From positions 14,690,014-14,754,013 of the forward strand of contig CM028916.1 of NCBI GenBank assembly GCA_016801845.1: 64,000 nucleotides of DNA. Reading direction: 5' to 3'. The DNA is from Polydactylus sextarius (lineage: Eukaryota > Chordata > Actinopteri > Polynemidae). Positions 1 through 12,398 of this stretch are shown here, piece by piece; the stretch's first letter is position 1, and each line of letters begins with the position of its first letter. The notes under the pieces were generated by a model, which saw nothing but the letters and a program-made list of their open reading frames with translations, was not told where the DNA came from and ran no database searches. The position numbers and the translations under genes are program-made.

Positions 1-116
1 AACCTCCAGTGGCGTCAAAGTTTGGGATCCCGTGAAGGATGACACAGTGCAGGAACAAGGGGGAGGCGTTGATCTTCATGGATCCACTTAGAAGACTGTT
101 GAGGATCCAAACGTAC
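1..116 (-). CDS. tns3: tns3-like coding exon 6, start of C2 domain, cut by window edge
   Basis: The acceptor is ..cacattag at 118-117. The frame reads YVWILNSLLSGSMKINASPL and then FLHCVILHGIPNFDATGG, the conserved junction of the tensin phosphatase-like and C2 domains. The exon is still open at base 1. Confidence 0.86.
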
Positions 117-3100
117 CTAATGTGAAAGCAATAAACAATAATCAATGATGGTCAAAATTAATACAACAGAGTCCAAGATATTCTGTCTCGATCCTACATT
201 TACAACTTAATAATTCATTCATAATGCTCTTATTTGCTTTGTTTACTCCACCTTCTCTCATGTCTTTATGCTGAATATGAAGTCATCAGCAGCAATCCTT
301 TAAGAAACTGTGATTCATTTAAAATAAAATGAAAGGATTTTTGTAGAACGAACATTAGTATAAGTATTCCTCAGAAGCAGTGCAAGAATTATCATGTTGG
401 TTTTGGTGCTTCATTAAGGTATCAAGTTTAGTATTGGAATGCTTTGATTTGTCTCTTGTTGTCATTGACGTAGGTTTAGTTTAAACAGCTTAGAGATACT
501 AGTACAAAACACGCTGAAGAACCATCAGTGTGAGTAATGATGATTCACAGTGATGCAGAGGATAAAGAATCCACCTGGTTACTGTTCTCACTGCGAGGCT
601 AGACAATCACAACACTCTTCAGGGAGAAAAAAAAAAAAAACTAAACAAACCAGGACACTTATTTGTATTGAATCAGCTGTGTCTGGAACGCGAATGTGTT
701 TGGACGGAGACGTGGGTCAATCAAGTGCCAGCAACAACACATGGCTAGACGCATGTTGCTACGCAGAAGGGCGTGCTTATGTTTTGGGTCTTACCGTTTC
801 TGCGAAGGTGTCATCAGAGCTGAGACCTTATCATCGTAGTATTTCCTCATTGCAAAGCGGTCCAACGCCTGATCAGCACTTTGGAGGAGACAGAGAGATA
901 CATTAAACACTTTAGGCAATTATGACTCGTGGGAGATTACACTTTGCTGCTGTATAATTGAATGGTGTTAACCCTGACTTCATTTTTTGGGAAAATACAT
1001 ACACATTCACACACTCACACACACTCACAGACACACACAGATACACACATGCATACACATGCATAATGGACATGAGTGAAAGTCACCGGAGAGACAAGGG
1101 ATTCCAGCAGAGAGGAAGAGAATGCCAGCCTTAAGTAAACACGGAGAGGGAGAGGAGGACAGAGAGAGGCCAGAGTGTGTGCACAGCTCGGCTATTCAGA
1201 CAGACCTAAAACCAACAGGCGCTGGAGCCTTTTCACCACAGCTCTGTTTCTCCCTCGTCGTCCCTCTGCTCCCCCCGCCTCTGAATCTATTCTATTGTAA
1301 ATCTGTCTCATTGTTTTCCTATCTCTTCCTCTACTCTACTCCTCTTTTTTTTTTTTTTGCCCTCTGTCTTTCACATTCACCTTCCCACCCCGGTCTCCCT
1401 CTGCGGGACACAAACACTAAGGGAAACAGAGATTGGCTAAAATCGAAGGCCGGCGTGTGCTCATGCCACAATGACTGCTGTGTGCACAAAGGATCAACAT
1501 AGTGGCATAACAGCAGGTCGTCTTTCCAAATGTTTGCCGCGCTTCTTGACCGTAGAGCTCAGTTAAAACACTGGCCTGTCTGATTTTGTATGACTGATAA
1601 TGGTTAGAAAATTAGAATCGGTTTTCTTCACGTTGAATAGATTTCATGAAACTGATACTGTGGCCAGAAGCTATTACAGTAACTAACATGTTTCCAAGTT
1701 GATTCATGCAATTCAATACCAAGTGATTCATGACTTAAACTGTGTGGTTTTCCTTTGACTTTGAATGGGGTGACTTTTCTTTGACTCACTTTCTGATTCA
1801 CCTTGACTATAAATTAAAACGAAGTAAATACATCAAATGCGGTTACGCGGTGACATGGCTTGCGGTTTATGAAATGAGTGCCCATCGATTGTTGTAGTGT
1901 GTTGTTGTTATGGTTTACTGCCGATGGCAAGTGGCTTTGCACACATGACGATGAATCCTTCACTGTAAAGCCTCATAGTTCAACAACAAAAATGTGACAC
2001 GTAGTTGTGGTTACCTGGCTGACACGTCAGTGAAATGGACAAATGATGAGATGACAACACCGATTCGACCTTTGCCACCCTAAAGAAACAAGAGAGGACA
2101 GGAAGTGATTCACTAAACATTCTACATTGATGGTTTTACTCATATTTCAACGCCCTGAAAAACCTTTTTCTCAGAACCATTTTCTTACTATAAATGATCC
2201 TCCATGAACACAATATTTCCTACCACAGTCAGAAGTTTTTGTAAATTTATTGTAATAGAGGAATGTTTAACTCTCCAGAGGCATTAACCAAAGAAAAAGG
2301 GTAAATAATGATTATATGGTTAAACATAGAGTTAATGCCAAGTTGTTAATTATTCAACACAACCTGTGGATGCTCACCCTGCAGTGTATAACAACCACAT
2401 GTAGAGGGTCAGCATTGAGCCAGCTCTCCATGGCCTTACAGATGGTGCAGATCTTATCCAGAGGTGGAGCGTGCAGGTCTGGCCAGCCTGTATCCAGAGT
2501 CTGAAAAAAAAATAAAATAATCACATCATCAGTGAGACCAGATATCATATCTCTCTAAACAACCACAGGCCATACTCTGTCCCTGTGCATCACCAATCAA
2601 TATCACAGTGTTTACTGTTTACAGTGTTAGACACAGCTCATCATAGAAGATAAACAAGATCTACTTTTCCACTCAAACATTTGTTTATTCCCAGACTGAC
2701 GTATATTGACACACTCATCCTATGATGCAGACAACAGTTATTTAAACCTACCTTTGGGTTCATTTTAGAGAGATCATGTCTTCTCTCTGAGAGGTTGATA
2801 ATCTAAAAAAAACATAAAACAAAGCACATGATTTCAAATGCTTAAAGAAAGATGGTTGCATATAAAATGTCTGCTTTAACACTCGCTGTTACATTATCAT
2901 GGTTAAATGAAAAAAAGAGCTAAAACACTTTAGGGTCAGTACTTCCATGCATCAATGTTTCATGAATATCCATCTCAGCTCAGATGTCGGTACTGTTTGC
3001 ACTTTGACACTTGGCTGCAGTACATTTCACAGTGAGACAGCGAGTAGCACATGAACAAGCACTGACCAGGTAATTATCTGCATGCTTGGACTTGAGCATT

Positions 3101-3235
3101 CGCGTGACATCCTTCAGGTTGTGCGCGTAGATCTCCTCCGAGCACCCCCGGGGGAAGGACACGGCAATGATACGTTCAGTGATATACGTGAGGTCGAGTT
3201 CATATCCCTCCTCCATCCCTGAACCTTGGGATTTC
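1..3235 (-). CDS. tns3: Tensin gene, 5' coding part (tns3-like), partial at left edge
   Basis: Six minus-strand exons join in frame: 3235-3067 (ATG at 3216), 2802-2752, 2500-2378, 2079-2015, 878-795 and 116-1. They give about 197 residues: the tensin phosphatase-like domain and the start of its C2 domain. The N-terminus (MEEGYELDLTYITERIIAVS), the stretch DNYL-IINLSERRHDL and the segment WPDLHAPPLDKICTICKAM resemble human TNS3 as remembered more than TNS1 or TNS2. The signature HCRGGKGR (residues 106-113) keeps the Cys and Arg of an HCX5R loop. Tensins sit at focal and fibrillar adhesions, bind actin through the N-terminal region and integrin tails through a C-terminal PTB domain; the SH2-PTB part would lie left of the window. 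All introns are GT-AG and phases agree. Tensin identity is very likely; the TNS3 assignment is probable. Confidence 0.85.
117..794 (-). other. Intron of tns3-like gene
   Basis: 678 bp of GT-AG intron with a short A-run near 629-642. No RNA gene or element recognised. Confidence 0.8.
795..878 (-). CDS. tns3: tns3-like coding exon 5
   Basis: 84 nt encoding ADQALDRFAMRKYYDDKVSA and then LMTPSQKR. The split Ser codon (AG|T) at its start and split Arg codon (CG|G) at its end join exactly to the neighbouring exons. Donor ACG|GTAAGA. The tensin family motif ADQALDRFAMKKFY is clear. Confidence 0.88.
879..2014 (-). other. Intron of tns3-like gene
   Basis: 1136 bp intron. Contains imperfect CA-rich DNA at about 1003-1050 and a pyrimidine-rich stretch at about 1240-1390. 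Open frames here are low-complexity and not convincing. Confidence 0.8.
2015..2079 (-). CDS. tns3: tns3-like coding exon 4
   Basis: 65 nt encoding GGKGRIGVVISSFVHFTDVSA plus two bases. It completes the HCX5R loop (Arg113). Acceptor tttag, donor CAG|GTAACC. Confidence 0.87.
2378..2500 (-). CDS. tns3: tns3-like coding exon 3 (41 codons)
   Basis: Residues 68-108, from TLDTGWPDLHAPP to HVVVIHCR. It ends between the HCR and GGKGR halves of the phosphatase loop, at a GG|GTGAGC donor, phase 0. Confidence 0.88.
2752..2802 (-). CDS. tns3: tns3-like coding exon 2 (17 codons)
   Basis: Encodes residues 51-67 (IINLSERRHDLSKMNPK), with a ttttttag acceptor, an AAG|GTAGGT donor and phase 0 at both ends. 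It matches the conserved NLSE-R-DL-KLNPK segment of tensins. Confidence 0.85.
3067..3235 (-). CDS. tns3: tns3-like first coding exon
   Basis: The acceptor is ..tttttaacag before GAAATCC, followed by 19 nt of leader, then ATG at 3216 and 50 codons, ending at a CTG|GTCAGT donor. The start is chosen because human TNS3 begins at the same place. The frame is open upstream through the 19 nt, so a longer isoform from an upstream coding exon cannot be excluded. Confidence 0.85.
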
Positions 3236-3589
3236 CTGTTAAAAACATCCAAGCAGACATACAGACCGATAAGGACCAAACCATTTCTACTTTAGGTAGG
3301 TGACTTGACTCAAGTAAATATTTGATGGTCAAAGTCCTTAGCTTTAGTCATTGTGTCACAGTTTAGTCACAGTTTCCCGCAGATATCTTTAGAGAATGAC
3401 CTCAATTCCACATTGAATCACAGAAGGTTTCTTGTTTGCACATCAACAGTCAACAGTGTGTGTGTCACAGATGCTGTACCGGTTAAAACGGAACAATATA
3501 TCAACAGCTTTTTAACACCAGAGATGATTTTTGCTTATCTGCACTACAAAGAAAGATAAGGTGCACTGATATCTAAAGATTGGTCACTG

Positions 3590-3650
3590 CAGTCAGTCAG
3601 TCAGTCAGTCAGTCAGTCAGTCAGTCAGTCAGTCAGTCAGTCAGTCAGTC
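3590..3650. repeat. (CAGT)n microsatellite
   Basis: About 15 perfect tandem copies of the tetranucleotide cagt. Confidence 0.98.
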
Positions 3651-3797
3651 TGTCGGAGCCACGACAAAGATTAAAAAAAAAAAAAACTTTCAAAGAATTC
3701 CAGTTGAAACCAGTTGCTGTAAATCCCTGAGTGATGGTGTGTCTCTGTGACCTCATGGCCATGAACTTCCTGCGGTGATGATCTGGTGGTCCTCCCA

Positions 3798-3800
<3 letters not shown>

Positions 3801-3830
<30 letters not shown>
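3801..3830. repeat. (CA)15 microsatellite
   Basis: Thirty bases of uninterrupted ca dinucleotide. Confidence 0.98.
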
Positions 3831-3832
<2 letters not shown>

Positions 3833-3959
3833 CACACACCCTTTACTCTCTTATCTAGTCATCTCTATATGCTCTGTGCTGGTTGTCAGTCGCTGTTAAC
3901 GACAGTGCTGACACCATTAACTCAAAAGTCAGATTTTATCAAGTGAAACACACTGATCA

Positions 3960-3965
<6 letters not shown>

Positions 3966-4019
<54 letters not shown>
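3966..4019. repeat. (TA)n microsatellite
   Basis: About 27 uninterrupted ta units, followed by further AT-rich DNA to about 4,200. Confidence 0.98.
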
Positions 4020-4023
<4 letters not shown>

Positions 4024-7000
4024 GCTCTTACAAAATAAGTCCCAACTAAAACACTTTGGTCAGTTCAGATCATTGCAGCAGAAACAGGGTGCTCTCTCCC
4101 TCTCCTTTTCTTATAGAATGGTAATGCCTTATATTTTATATATTAAATATAATATATTATTATATATAATTGTATATATTATATGCCATTTTATTAGGTT
4201 TTTATTTTCATGTTTTTTTTTTAAACTTAACTTAATTGCTATATAACAACATTTCTGTTTAATTAAATTAAAATCTGAAAAACTAATCTACCTCACAGTT
4301 TTCTGCAATTAACTGTTCTACCAGGCCTTAAGGCAAGACAATAGTTAAATAAGAGTTCAATAATTCAATAAAAAAATATTTTTTTATTTACTGATTTTTG
4401 ATTTATGACGATTTTCCTCAGAAGTGCTCCCAGGTACTTTCCAATTACTGTACAAGTGCGGGAGCGGGATGACTTTTATATCATGGTGCTGATGGAAATA
4501 AACTTTTTTTAACTGAAGGTCAATCAAGTCCCATTGTTTATTTTTTTTATTTATTGACATTTGTATTTTGGGACTGTTTTTCCACAATAAAAAATGGATT
4601 AATTGTTCGTGTGCACTTAATGTTCCAGGTCTTTAATTTCCACTTTCATAACATGCTTCAGTGCCTGTTTCAATCTTGATAAAGTTTGGTGGATTGTGGA
4701 AACAAGCCCAGGACTTTGCTGTTTTTTCAAATGGTGCAACTAACAAGTACCTAAAAACTGTCATTATCAAATAATCACCTGATTATTTTCTTGGTTAATT
4801 GCAAAAGAATGAAATATAGTAACTGAAAATAGTATGTTTACAATAATTGAAGGAAAAGACTACAGTAAATAGACAATAGCATTTTGGATTGAAAAATGAC
4901 TCCAATGACAAATCAAACATTGACATTTCACTTTCTGTCAAGTGGTTTGTTTTATCCATAACAAAATCTTGTTATTTCATCAATAAACTTGAGTAATGTC
5001 AACAAGCAAAATGCAATAAAAACATAAAACTGAAAAATATTGATCTATATACATGTGTTGCATTAGCAAAAGATCAATTCTGACTTATTCAGAACTTAAA
5101 ACAAGCACATGCTCATACACATGCACATACACAAACAGAAACACATTCCTTAAAGTTAGCAAAGATATCTTCATCCTTCTTAAATGACACCGAGTGTTTG
5201 TTGTGATTAAACGATCCACAGTCAAGAATGTGCTTGTCAGTGAAGCCTGCAATGACTTCAGGCTACTGCCCAGCACTTTGAAGGAGCTGGGGTGGGTGGG
5301 TGTGATGGGGAGTCATAAAACAGGGACAGTGAGGCCACGGTTTAAATCAACCTTCAGAGTGGAATGAAAGAGGCCATGTGTATGAAGAGGTCATCACTCG
5401 GGGAAACAGGGCTGGGTGTTTTGTGAATGTGTGAGTGTTGGTGGAAGCTGGAGGGGGGGGTCCTCTGGGATTGTTGGAACTAATGGCAGGGTTAGTCTAT
5501 TTCCCCTGAGACTCTAAAGAAAAACTGTTGACTAATGGGAAATTAATGAACAGGTCGGCCAGTATTTAGGCTCTGTGTATCTCCAGGGCAGGGATATGGG
5601 CAGAAGGCTTAGCAATGTTTTGGAAGTGTCAAAGTACTGATGATGGGATATCTGACATTTAACCTCTATGTGACCTAAGGGTGAGGAAAGAATGTAACTA
5701 AATCAATTAATTTGATCCATAAATGATTAGTTTTAAGGAAGACTTTAAGGAAATATTACAACATCTTGAGGAATTTGCTTTCTGGCAGAAAAATTAGATG
5801 AAAAGATTGATACCACTCTTATCTTAAGGTAGGGAGCTTATCCATCGGCTTAGTCTAAAGACTGAAAAGCTATGGGTCTGTGCATGTGTAAAAAGTTCAA
5901 TCTGCCTACCAGAACTTCAAAAGCACAGCAATTAACAAACTGTATCTCGTGTGTTTAATCCACACAAAAACAAAACTGTAAAAACGACATCTAGTGGTTT
6001 TACAGGGAGCTGTGGGCCAGACTATTTCACGACCAGGCATAGTAACTTCCTACTTAGTTGTTTATGCCAAGAAACAGTTTGGCACATAACTCCCGAATAA
6101 GAAGTGTTGGTTTTATTTATTTTATTTTTGGATATGCTGTAGTGCTTGTTGGCAGATTTTAGTTACCTTTGGTCAGTTCCAAGCTGGCAATTTGCTAGAG
6201 TTTCTAATCTTTATGCTAAAATAAGATAATCATTTGCTGATGATAGCTTAAAATTTTGGTCTAACTGTGTGCATAAACGTGTAGGATTTCAGTTTTGGAT
6301 ATCCACAAGACTATACAATATATTGCACAGCAGAAAAAAAAAATCATAAATATGAATTTGTGGCTTATTAATTTTATGTTATTCATGCACAATGCTGCAG
6401 CAACAAACATCATTTTCCTTTTAAGACCTCTCACTTCTCCCACTCATCATTCAAGCCAACACGAGCGACTTGCCCCAGCACGCACTAAAGATAATTGGTC
6501 TTTAATTTACGCTGACTGCTTTTGTTCCTGGTTTGAGGCACAGCATTAGCTCACAAAGGCAGAATAAGCAGTGCCAAGGAGCTCAAATCCCAAGCCCACC
6601 CATGGCACTGTGAGAGCCAGTCTGGTAGAGGAGTGGGGTAGGCAGAGAGATTCGAGAAAACGGGTTGCCAGGTCTACTATGAACAAGCTGCAACAGGTTT
6701 ACTAAGGTCAGGATGTTGGGGGATTAGGGTGTGTCTGGCTCCCCCAGCTCCAAACTCTGCAGGTAAGAGCTTGACGAGACTGCGTGGGTGCTGTCAGCCA
6801 CGTTCACACATGCATGACCAGCTCCAAATGCCTTTCTCTCAATTACCTTGAACACTGCTGAGAATAAATTAATCAAACATTCCATGTATGAGTAAGAAAA
6901 ATGCAGGGAAGACAGAGTAGGAAAGCATATTAAAGTGCTGGGATGAAGCCTGTTTCTATTTTCAGGAGGCACACCCTTCACCTGGCACAACATAATATGG

Positions 7001-10000
7001 AATCTTCCATTTTGTAAGAGCAGGTGGATCACAAGATGAAAGAAGACAGCATCATGTAATAAAACATAATCTGCAAGGAGAACAGTCTCTAAATCCAGAC
7101 ATCGGTAAATAAGGCTCATAAGGGTTAAAACAAAGCCTAATCATGTGAACGGTGACCTCATAGTTGTTTTCATTTTTGAGTCCACTGTGGTGACAACAGT
7201 TGGCAAAAACTTTGCATGCTTGTCTGTCACAAATAATAAGTCTCTCCCTGCCCTCGGTTTGAGCCACAGCAACCGAATCCATTTACGTGAAAGTTTGTTT
7301 GTGTGCGATTAGACCGGTTGCTACATGTCTACAGACTCCACGACTGTATTTTCCATCGATGATCTTTATGTGGTCATCATCATGCAGAACGCTTTTACAT
7401 AAATGTGCACAGAAGTGGAAACAAAAATACGGTATGGAGAATTCAGAACACATACAATACCATTTGGGAAGCAACTATTAATGATAACCTGAGTTTCACT
7501 AAAAGTGAAAACTATTTCTCATTTAGCCAAAAGGAATCAAATTTTACAATGTTATGAAGCAAGAAAAAAACATCAATCATCAATTATTCTGGAGAAGTTG
7601 CAACCACCAAACTTTAATTTAGATTCGCCGACTAAGTAATTAAATGAATGGGATGAAAATTAGTAAGAGATGCAAAGTGTTTTTAAGCCAATCACAGAAA
7701 ACTGTGCCTGCACACATATGAAAGCAATCAAGGCATCCCTTCCCCCCATTCACACTCTGAAATCAAACTCAATTGCTTCTGTTGGCTCCAACTTCTGGTT
7801 TATGATTGACATGCTGTGGCAACAGCCTCCATTTTGTGACAACTTGAATATTTTTAAAAGGTCCATTAAACTGAAATTATGTGTCAAAAAATGAAAAATG
7901 GGCGCACTGATATCCATCATATATATGGGGGAGGAAAAAAAACACTTTTCTCTCCAAACAGCACCTCACATAGTTACACCTCGATACAAACTTGATCTGG
8001 TGCACTCTGCTGTGCTGGGAGGGTGATAAAGCTCATCCAACCAAATTTCTGGGAACGAGTTCTGTTTTGTACGTATGGGGGTAAAAAAGCAGCACATACA
8101 GTGCACTACTGTCTCTCTGGGAGACTCTGGACAGATTAATGATCTCCTAAGCTGTTTGTCTGCAAACCCAAGCAACACCTTAAGTGCCATAAATGCTTCA
8201 GGAAGTCTGGCTGCCTGTGGGGGTGCTGCTGGATTTAAAAGTTTCTTTTTTAACTTAAGCATTTGCACTAAATATAGCAACATTTCTACCTTCATTTCTT
8301 TGTTTGCCCCCCGCCCCTCCCACACATTAAAAAAAGAACTATTCATGCCTGTTTACCTCTGCATCAGATGAGAGGAGTTGAACAACCAGAACAAATATGC
8401 TTCGTGCCTTTGTCCTCTGGCTGCAACCGCCCAGTTGATACTGTTTGGTATTTAGCATTCACATCTAATAGCCATTTAATAACCTTGATATCATCAGTTT
8501 CACTGTTCCAAACCGCCTTGTATTCACATTTGGCACGAGTGCACGCCTCATGCTGCTGGATAACATGTCCACAGTGACATAACAGGCTGGTTTAAGGGCC
8601 TAGAGAGGGACGAGCCCACAGTTTGTTCTGGCCTTTTCCTGTCAGGGGCTCTATGTGTTTACGCTGTGGCTTTGACACCCATTCACTGCTGAAGAACTGA
8701 AATAAACAAAACCATGAGAACTATTGAAAAAATAAAAAAAAAACACGGAAGAAGGCAGCCGGGCATTTTTAGCATGTTTATTTTGTAACCCTGGAACTCT
8801 AACATGTATTTGTACCACTTTTTCATGAGATATTTTGAAAGGAATAAAAATGACAGTCCTGGCTCTGAGCAAATCTGTGCACCCTTAGGGCTCCTAAAGT
8901 ACTCCTTAATTACCGTTTTCTATCCCAAGGTCATGGTGGAATGCGTTCCAAAATGGATTACGTTCCCACTCTCGCTCTCTTTCTCATTCTCTCCATCTGT
9001 CTCTTTTGCTTTCCCCACTTTTTTTTTTTTTTGCCATTCTTGCCCCTTTATTACTTGTAGTCTCCCTCCTCCAGGTCTCCTCTCTGTTTAATGGCTTACA
9101 CATGTCAGCCAAGTGGCCGTGGCACCGCTGTGACAAAGTGAAATGCCCCAGTGCTCCGTCTCATGCTGTTCCTCCCAGGGTTAGATCACAGTGTTCTGCT
9201 TACAGTACACAACACCAAGCCTTTGCCAACCCACCTGTCCAAAACACGCTCTCAGGATCACCATTCATCAGTTGCTCTGCCAGGCCTTTGTAGTTGCCGC
9301 CCGTTATCAGTGAGGGGGAAAAAATGACACTTTGGGTGTTCTGACGCACATATCTATCACCCTGAGGGACAGACATTGTTCATACGGCTCTGACCTCAAA
9401 ATAGAGGCAGCAACAAACGCTATAATTGTCAGTTCAAAAAATGTTTCTCCTGTCTCACTTGCTCTGTAATTAAAGCTAATCTTGAAAGAGTTTAGCCCTG
9501 CAAAATGTTCGGAACAACCTGCAGAGTTTATGTTGCAGAAAGGTGCACAAGACGGTGGACATGCAGGTGTGTGTGTGTTTGATTTCCAAACAGGGTAAAA
9601 AAGAATGAAAAAAAAGGAGGGACAGATATTCAGGTGAAGAAGGTTGTAGCTGTTGTGATGTAAGGATGCTTGTACATGTCATCAACAATGGCTGCCTGAG
9701 AAGCAAAGCCCTGAGGCCACAAATACCACGCAGCAGCTGTAGCTCAAAGGAAAAAAGAAAAAGCAATACTCTCTTGATCTGTTAGTCGCCATCATTTATC
9801 CATCAGTAGGACACTCCAAACAGTCAACAAAGGACAAAGTAAGTCTGTTTCTTTTGGAGCTCTACACACATCTTCCACAAGAATGGCCCCATATGTTTCA
9901 CATTATAAAAAGGTCTCCAGTACACCATGGCCCACAACAGCGAGGAACCCCAAATTATAACTACTGCAAAACATAATTCATTGAGGAAGACAAGGAGGCT

Positions 10001-10164
10001 AAATGGACTCAAAGAAGTCTGGCCAAGCTTTAGGGACTCTCATTCAAAGGCTTTCAATAATACTCTTTAACTTTTTTAAGGGGGGGAAACATCACAAGAT
10101 ATGTGCTTGTTCAGTTTGAATGACTCCCTTCTCTGTCCTCAAAGTCCTGCTGAAAGAGCTGCAG

Positions 10165-10307
<143 letters not shown>

Positions 10308-10538
10308 CTGGTTTGAGTATGGTCAAGGCCAAAGTAAATACAGGGTAGTGCTCTGTTTTGCGGTTTTGAATAAATGAGCAAATTCAATTCAATGTGACTG
10401 AGCAAAGGGGCTAAAGAGGAGAAAAAATGCTGAAAGGTGCTCCAGTGTGTGGAAGTCTAATCCTGCGCTTTAAGTAGTCACTTTAAAAACCCTCCCTGCT
10501 CTGTTTGACCGTGGAAAAGTTCAGACACAGCGCCTTAC

Positions 10539-10800
10539 CTTTCAAAGTCAGATCGAGCACTTTGATTCTCCTCCTCCTTCTTTTTTCCTCTTTTCTTTCT
10601 CTGATTTCCTTTGTAAGTCAGAGTCTGCTGAAAATACAAAGATTGTGAGGGTAAAGTCCCGAGTCAAAGAGGCTTCAGCCCGTCATACAGGCTTACAGCG
10701 GACTGAGAGGATCATTCTCCTCTGCTGGAATGTGTTCTCAAGTCCGTTCACAGGAGATTCTGTTGGTTCCACTTTGGACCCTCTGTTCTCCACGGGCCTT
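10539..10800 (-). promoter_or_regulatory. Probable untranslated first exon of tns3-like gene
   Basis: On the minus strand this region ends in a strong donor, GAAAG|GTAAGG, at 10539/10538. The next good acceptor with a start codon in this orientation is the tensin exon at 3235. A TATA-like AAATAAAAAAGG lies at about 10797-10808, and GC-rich DNA with a CCCGCCCC box (10984-10991) lies just upstream. There is no long frame, only a tiny upstream ORF. The exon-promoter reading rests on splice and composition signals, not homology; the 5' limit is a guess. Confidence 0.4.
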
Positions 10801-10808
10801 TTTTATTT

Positions 10809-11100
10809 GTAGCTTTCAGCGATCAAAAAAAGGAAGCTCTAGCTTGATGCCTGAACTGTTACTGTAGCTGCTGCTGCTCAGCCCCCTAACGCGCTTCCTC
10901 CAGTCCAAACTGCCGCTGCAGCCGCCACAAGTCCTGGCACGGGTTAGTCCTCCCACTGCGCCGCTAGGACTCACTCCCTTTTTCCCGCCCCCTTTTTCAC
11001 TCTACCTCCCCTATCTACGGCCTCCTCCCTCTGCCTCACTCCATTTGTTCTCACCCTCACTCCTCACACGCAGACAGATTTCCTCCAGCCTTCCCCTCCA
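10809..11100 (-). promoter_or_regulatory. GC-rich candidate promoter of tns3-like gene
   Basis: A local rise in GC and CpG against AT-rich surroundings, with a GC box at 10984-10991 and CTGCnGCnGC runs at about 10,910-10,925. It sits directly upstream of the proposed untranslated exon. Inferred from composition only. Confidence 0.35.
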
Positions 11101-12398
11101 TAGGACCCCCCAAAAACTCCTTCACAGCTAAAGACTGGACAAGTAGTACATGGATCAACTTGGATCATGTTAATACACATTTGTATTTCCTACATACCAT
11201 CCTGTAAAACTAAATTTAGTATAATAATGTGCCACGTCAAATCACAAAATTAAATTAAAGTGTTTAATTGCTTTTCATGTTTCTGTAACTCAGTTACTGT
11301 TCAAAAGTACAATAATCAATTTATGAAGTCTGTATTTGTATGTGCATATGTATGTTAGGTTTGGAGAATAATGACTTCATGAATGTTATATTCACAAGAT
11401 AAAACGATACTATTCATTACTATTGAACTGGTCTATTATCTGTGCTGTATCTGTGTTTTGTTGGATGCACTTGTTTGGTAATACTTAGTTGATGTTTGGT
11501 TGACACCCATATTTATTCACACAAACCATATAGTTACAAAATTTCAGTTCATGCATTTAATTTCTAACACCGCAGACGTTCTAATATATAATCTATATAT
11601 AGTCTACAATTTTATTTCCACATCACTGGGTCACAATTCAAAGTGTGCTGTAGTGGCTTCACTGACTTACAATTAAACAGCTTTAGCATGACACCTAGCG
11701 CCATCCACTGGTTAGAATGGATATGACTTTCAGCAGACAGATGCACAGAAACTTCTGCTGCTACAGCAAACTGTTTCAGATTTCACCACACAACAGTGAT
11801 ACTCACATAAATGAACCAGTCAATGTGAGAATGAAGGTGAATTGTTATGACAGTTTTATTTTTTTAAATCACTTTGATTACATTGTAGAAGCAATGAATA
11901 GTCATACACGATCAATACTTTGTCAATAGTATATTAAGCAAAACCTCTGCATATGCAATTAAAACATTTCTTTTGAGCAAAACATATCATTTTAAAGCTG
12001 CAACAAACTATGAATAAAAAATGCTTAATTGATTCTGAGGGCAGACTGAAGTTTAGTACAAGCATATATTAAAATAACAATGTTATTTTCTAAAAGAAGC
12101 TATATGTTGAGCTATGACAATTACATTCATTCAAAAATATTTGTATTAGGACAAGAGCATGAATTATTACCTATATTATGCATGATATTAAAACACCATA
12201 TTACCAAAAACTGCAAGTAAAACATTTAAATGAATCAGATTCAATATTTCAGCAAATATCCCAAACTCTTATTAAGTAGCAAAAAAAAAAAATAAAAATA
12301 AAGAGTAAAATAAAAACAAAACAGTACTTAAATTGCATAAGATCTAGTAATAACTAGTCTAATATTTGTTTTTCTGTGTTGTGCATTTAGAGAGTGTT
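11101..12398. other. dsp 3' UTR and intergenic DNA
   Basis: AT-rich DNA downstream of the dsp stop. Minus-strand AATAAA signals occur at 11860-11855, 11616-11611 and 11517-11512, any of which could end the dsp transcript. No gene recognised. Confidence 0.5.
11855..11860 (-). terminator. Candidate dsp polyadenylation signal
   Basis: First AATAAA on the minus strand after the dsp stop that I found, about 540 nt downstream. Weaker-placed alternatives are at 11616-11611 and 11517-11512. Use cannot be judged from sequence. Confidence 0.35.
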
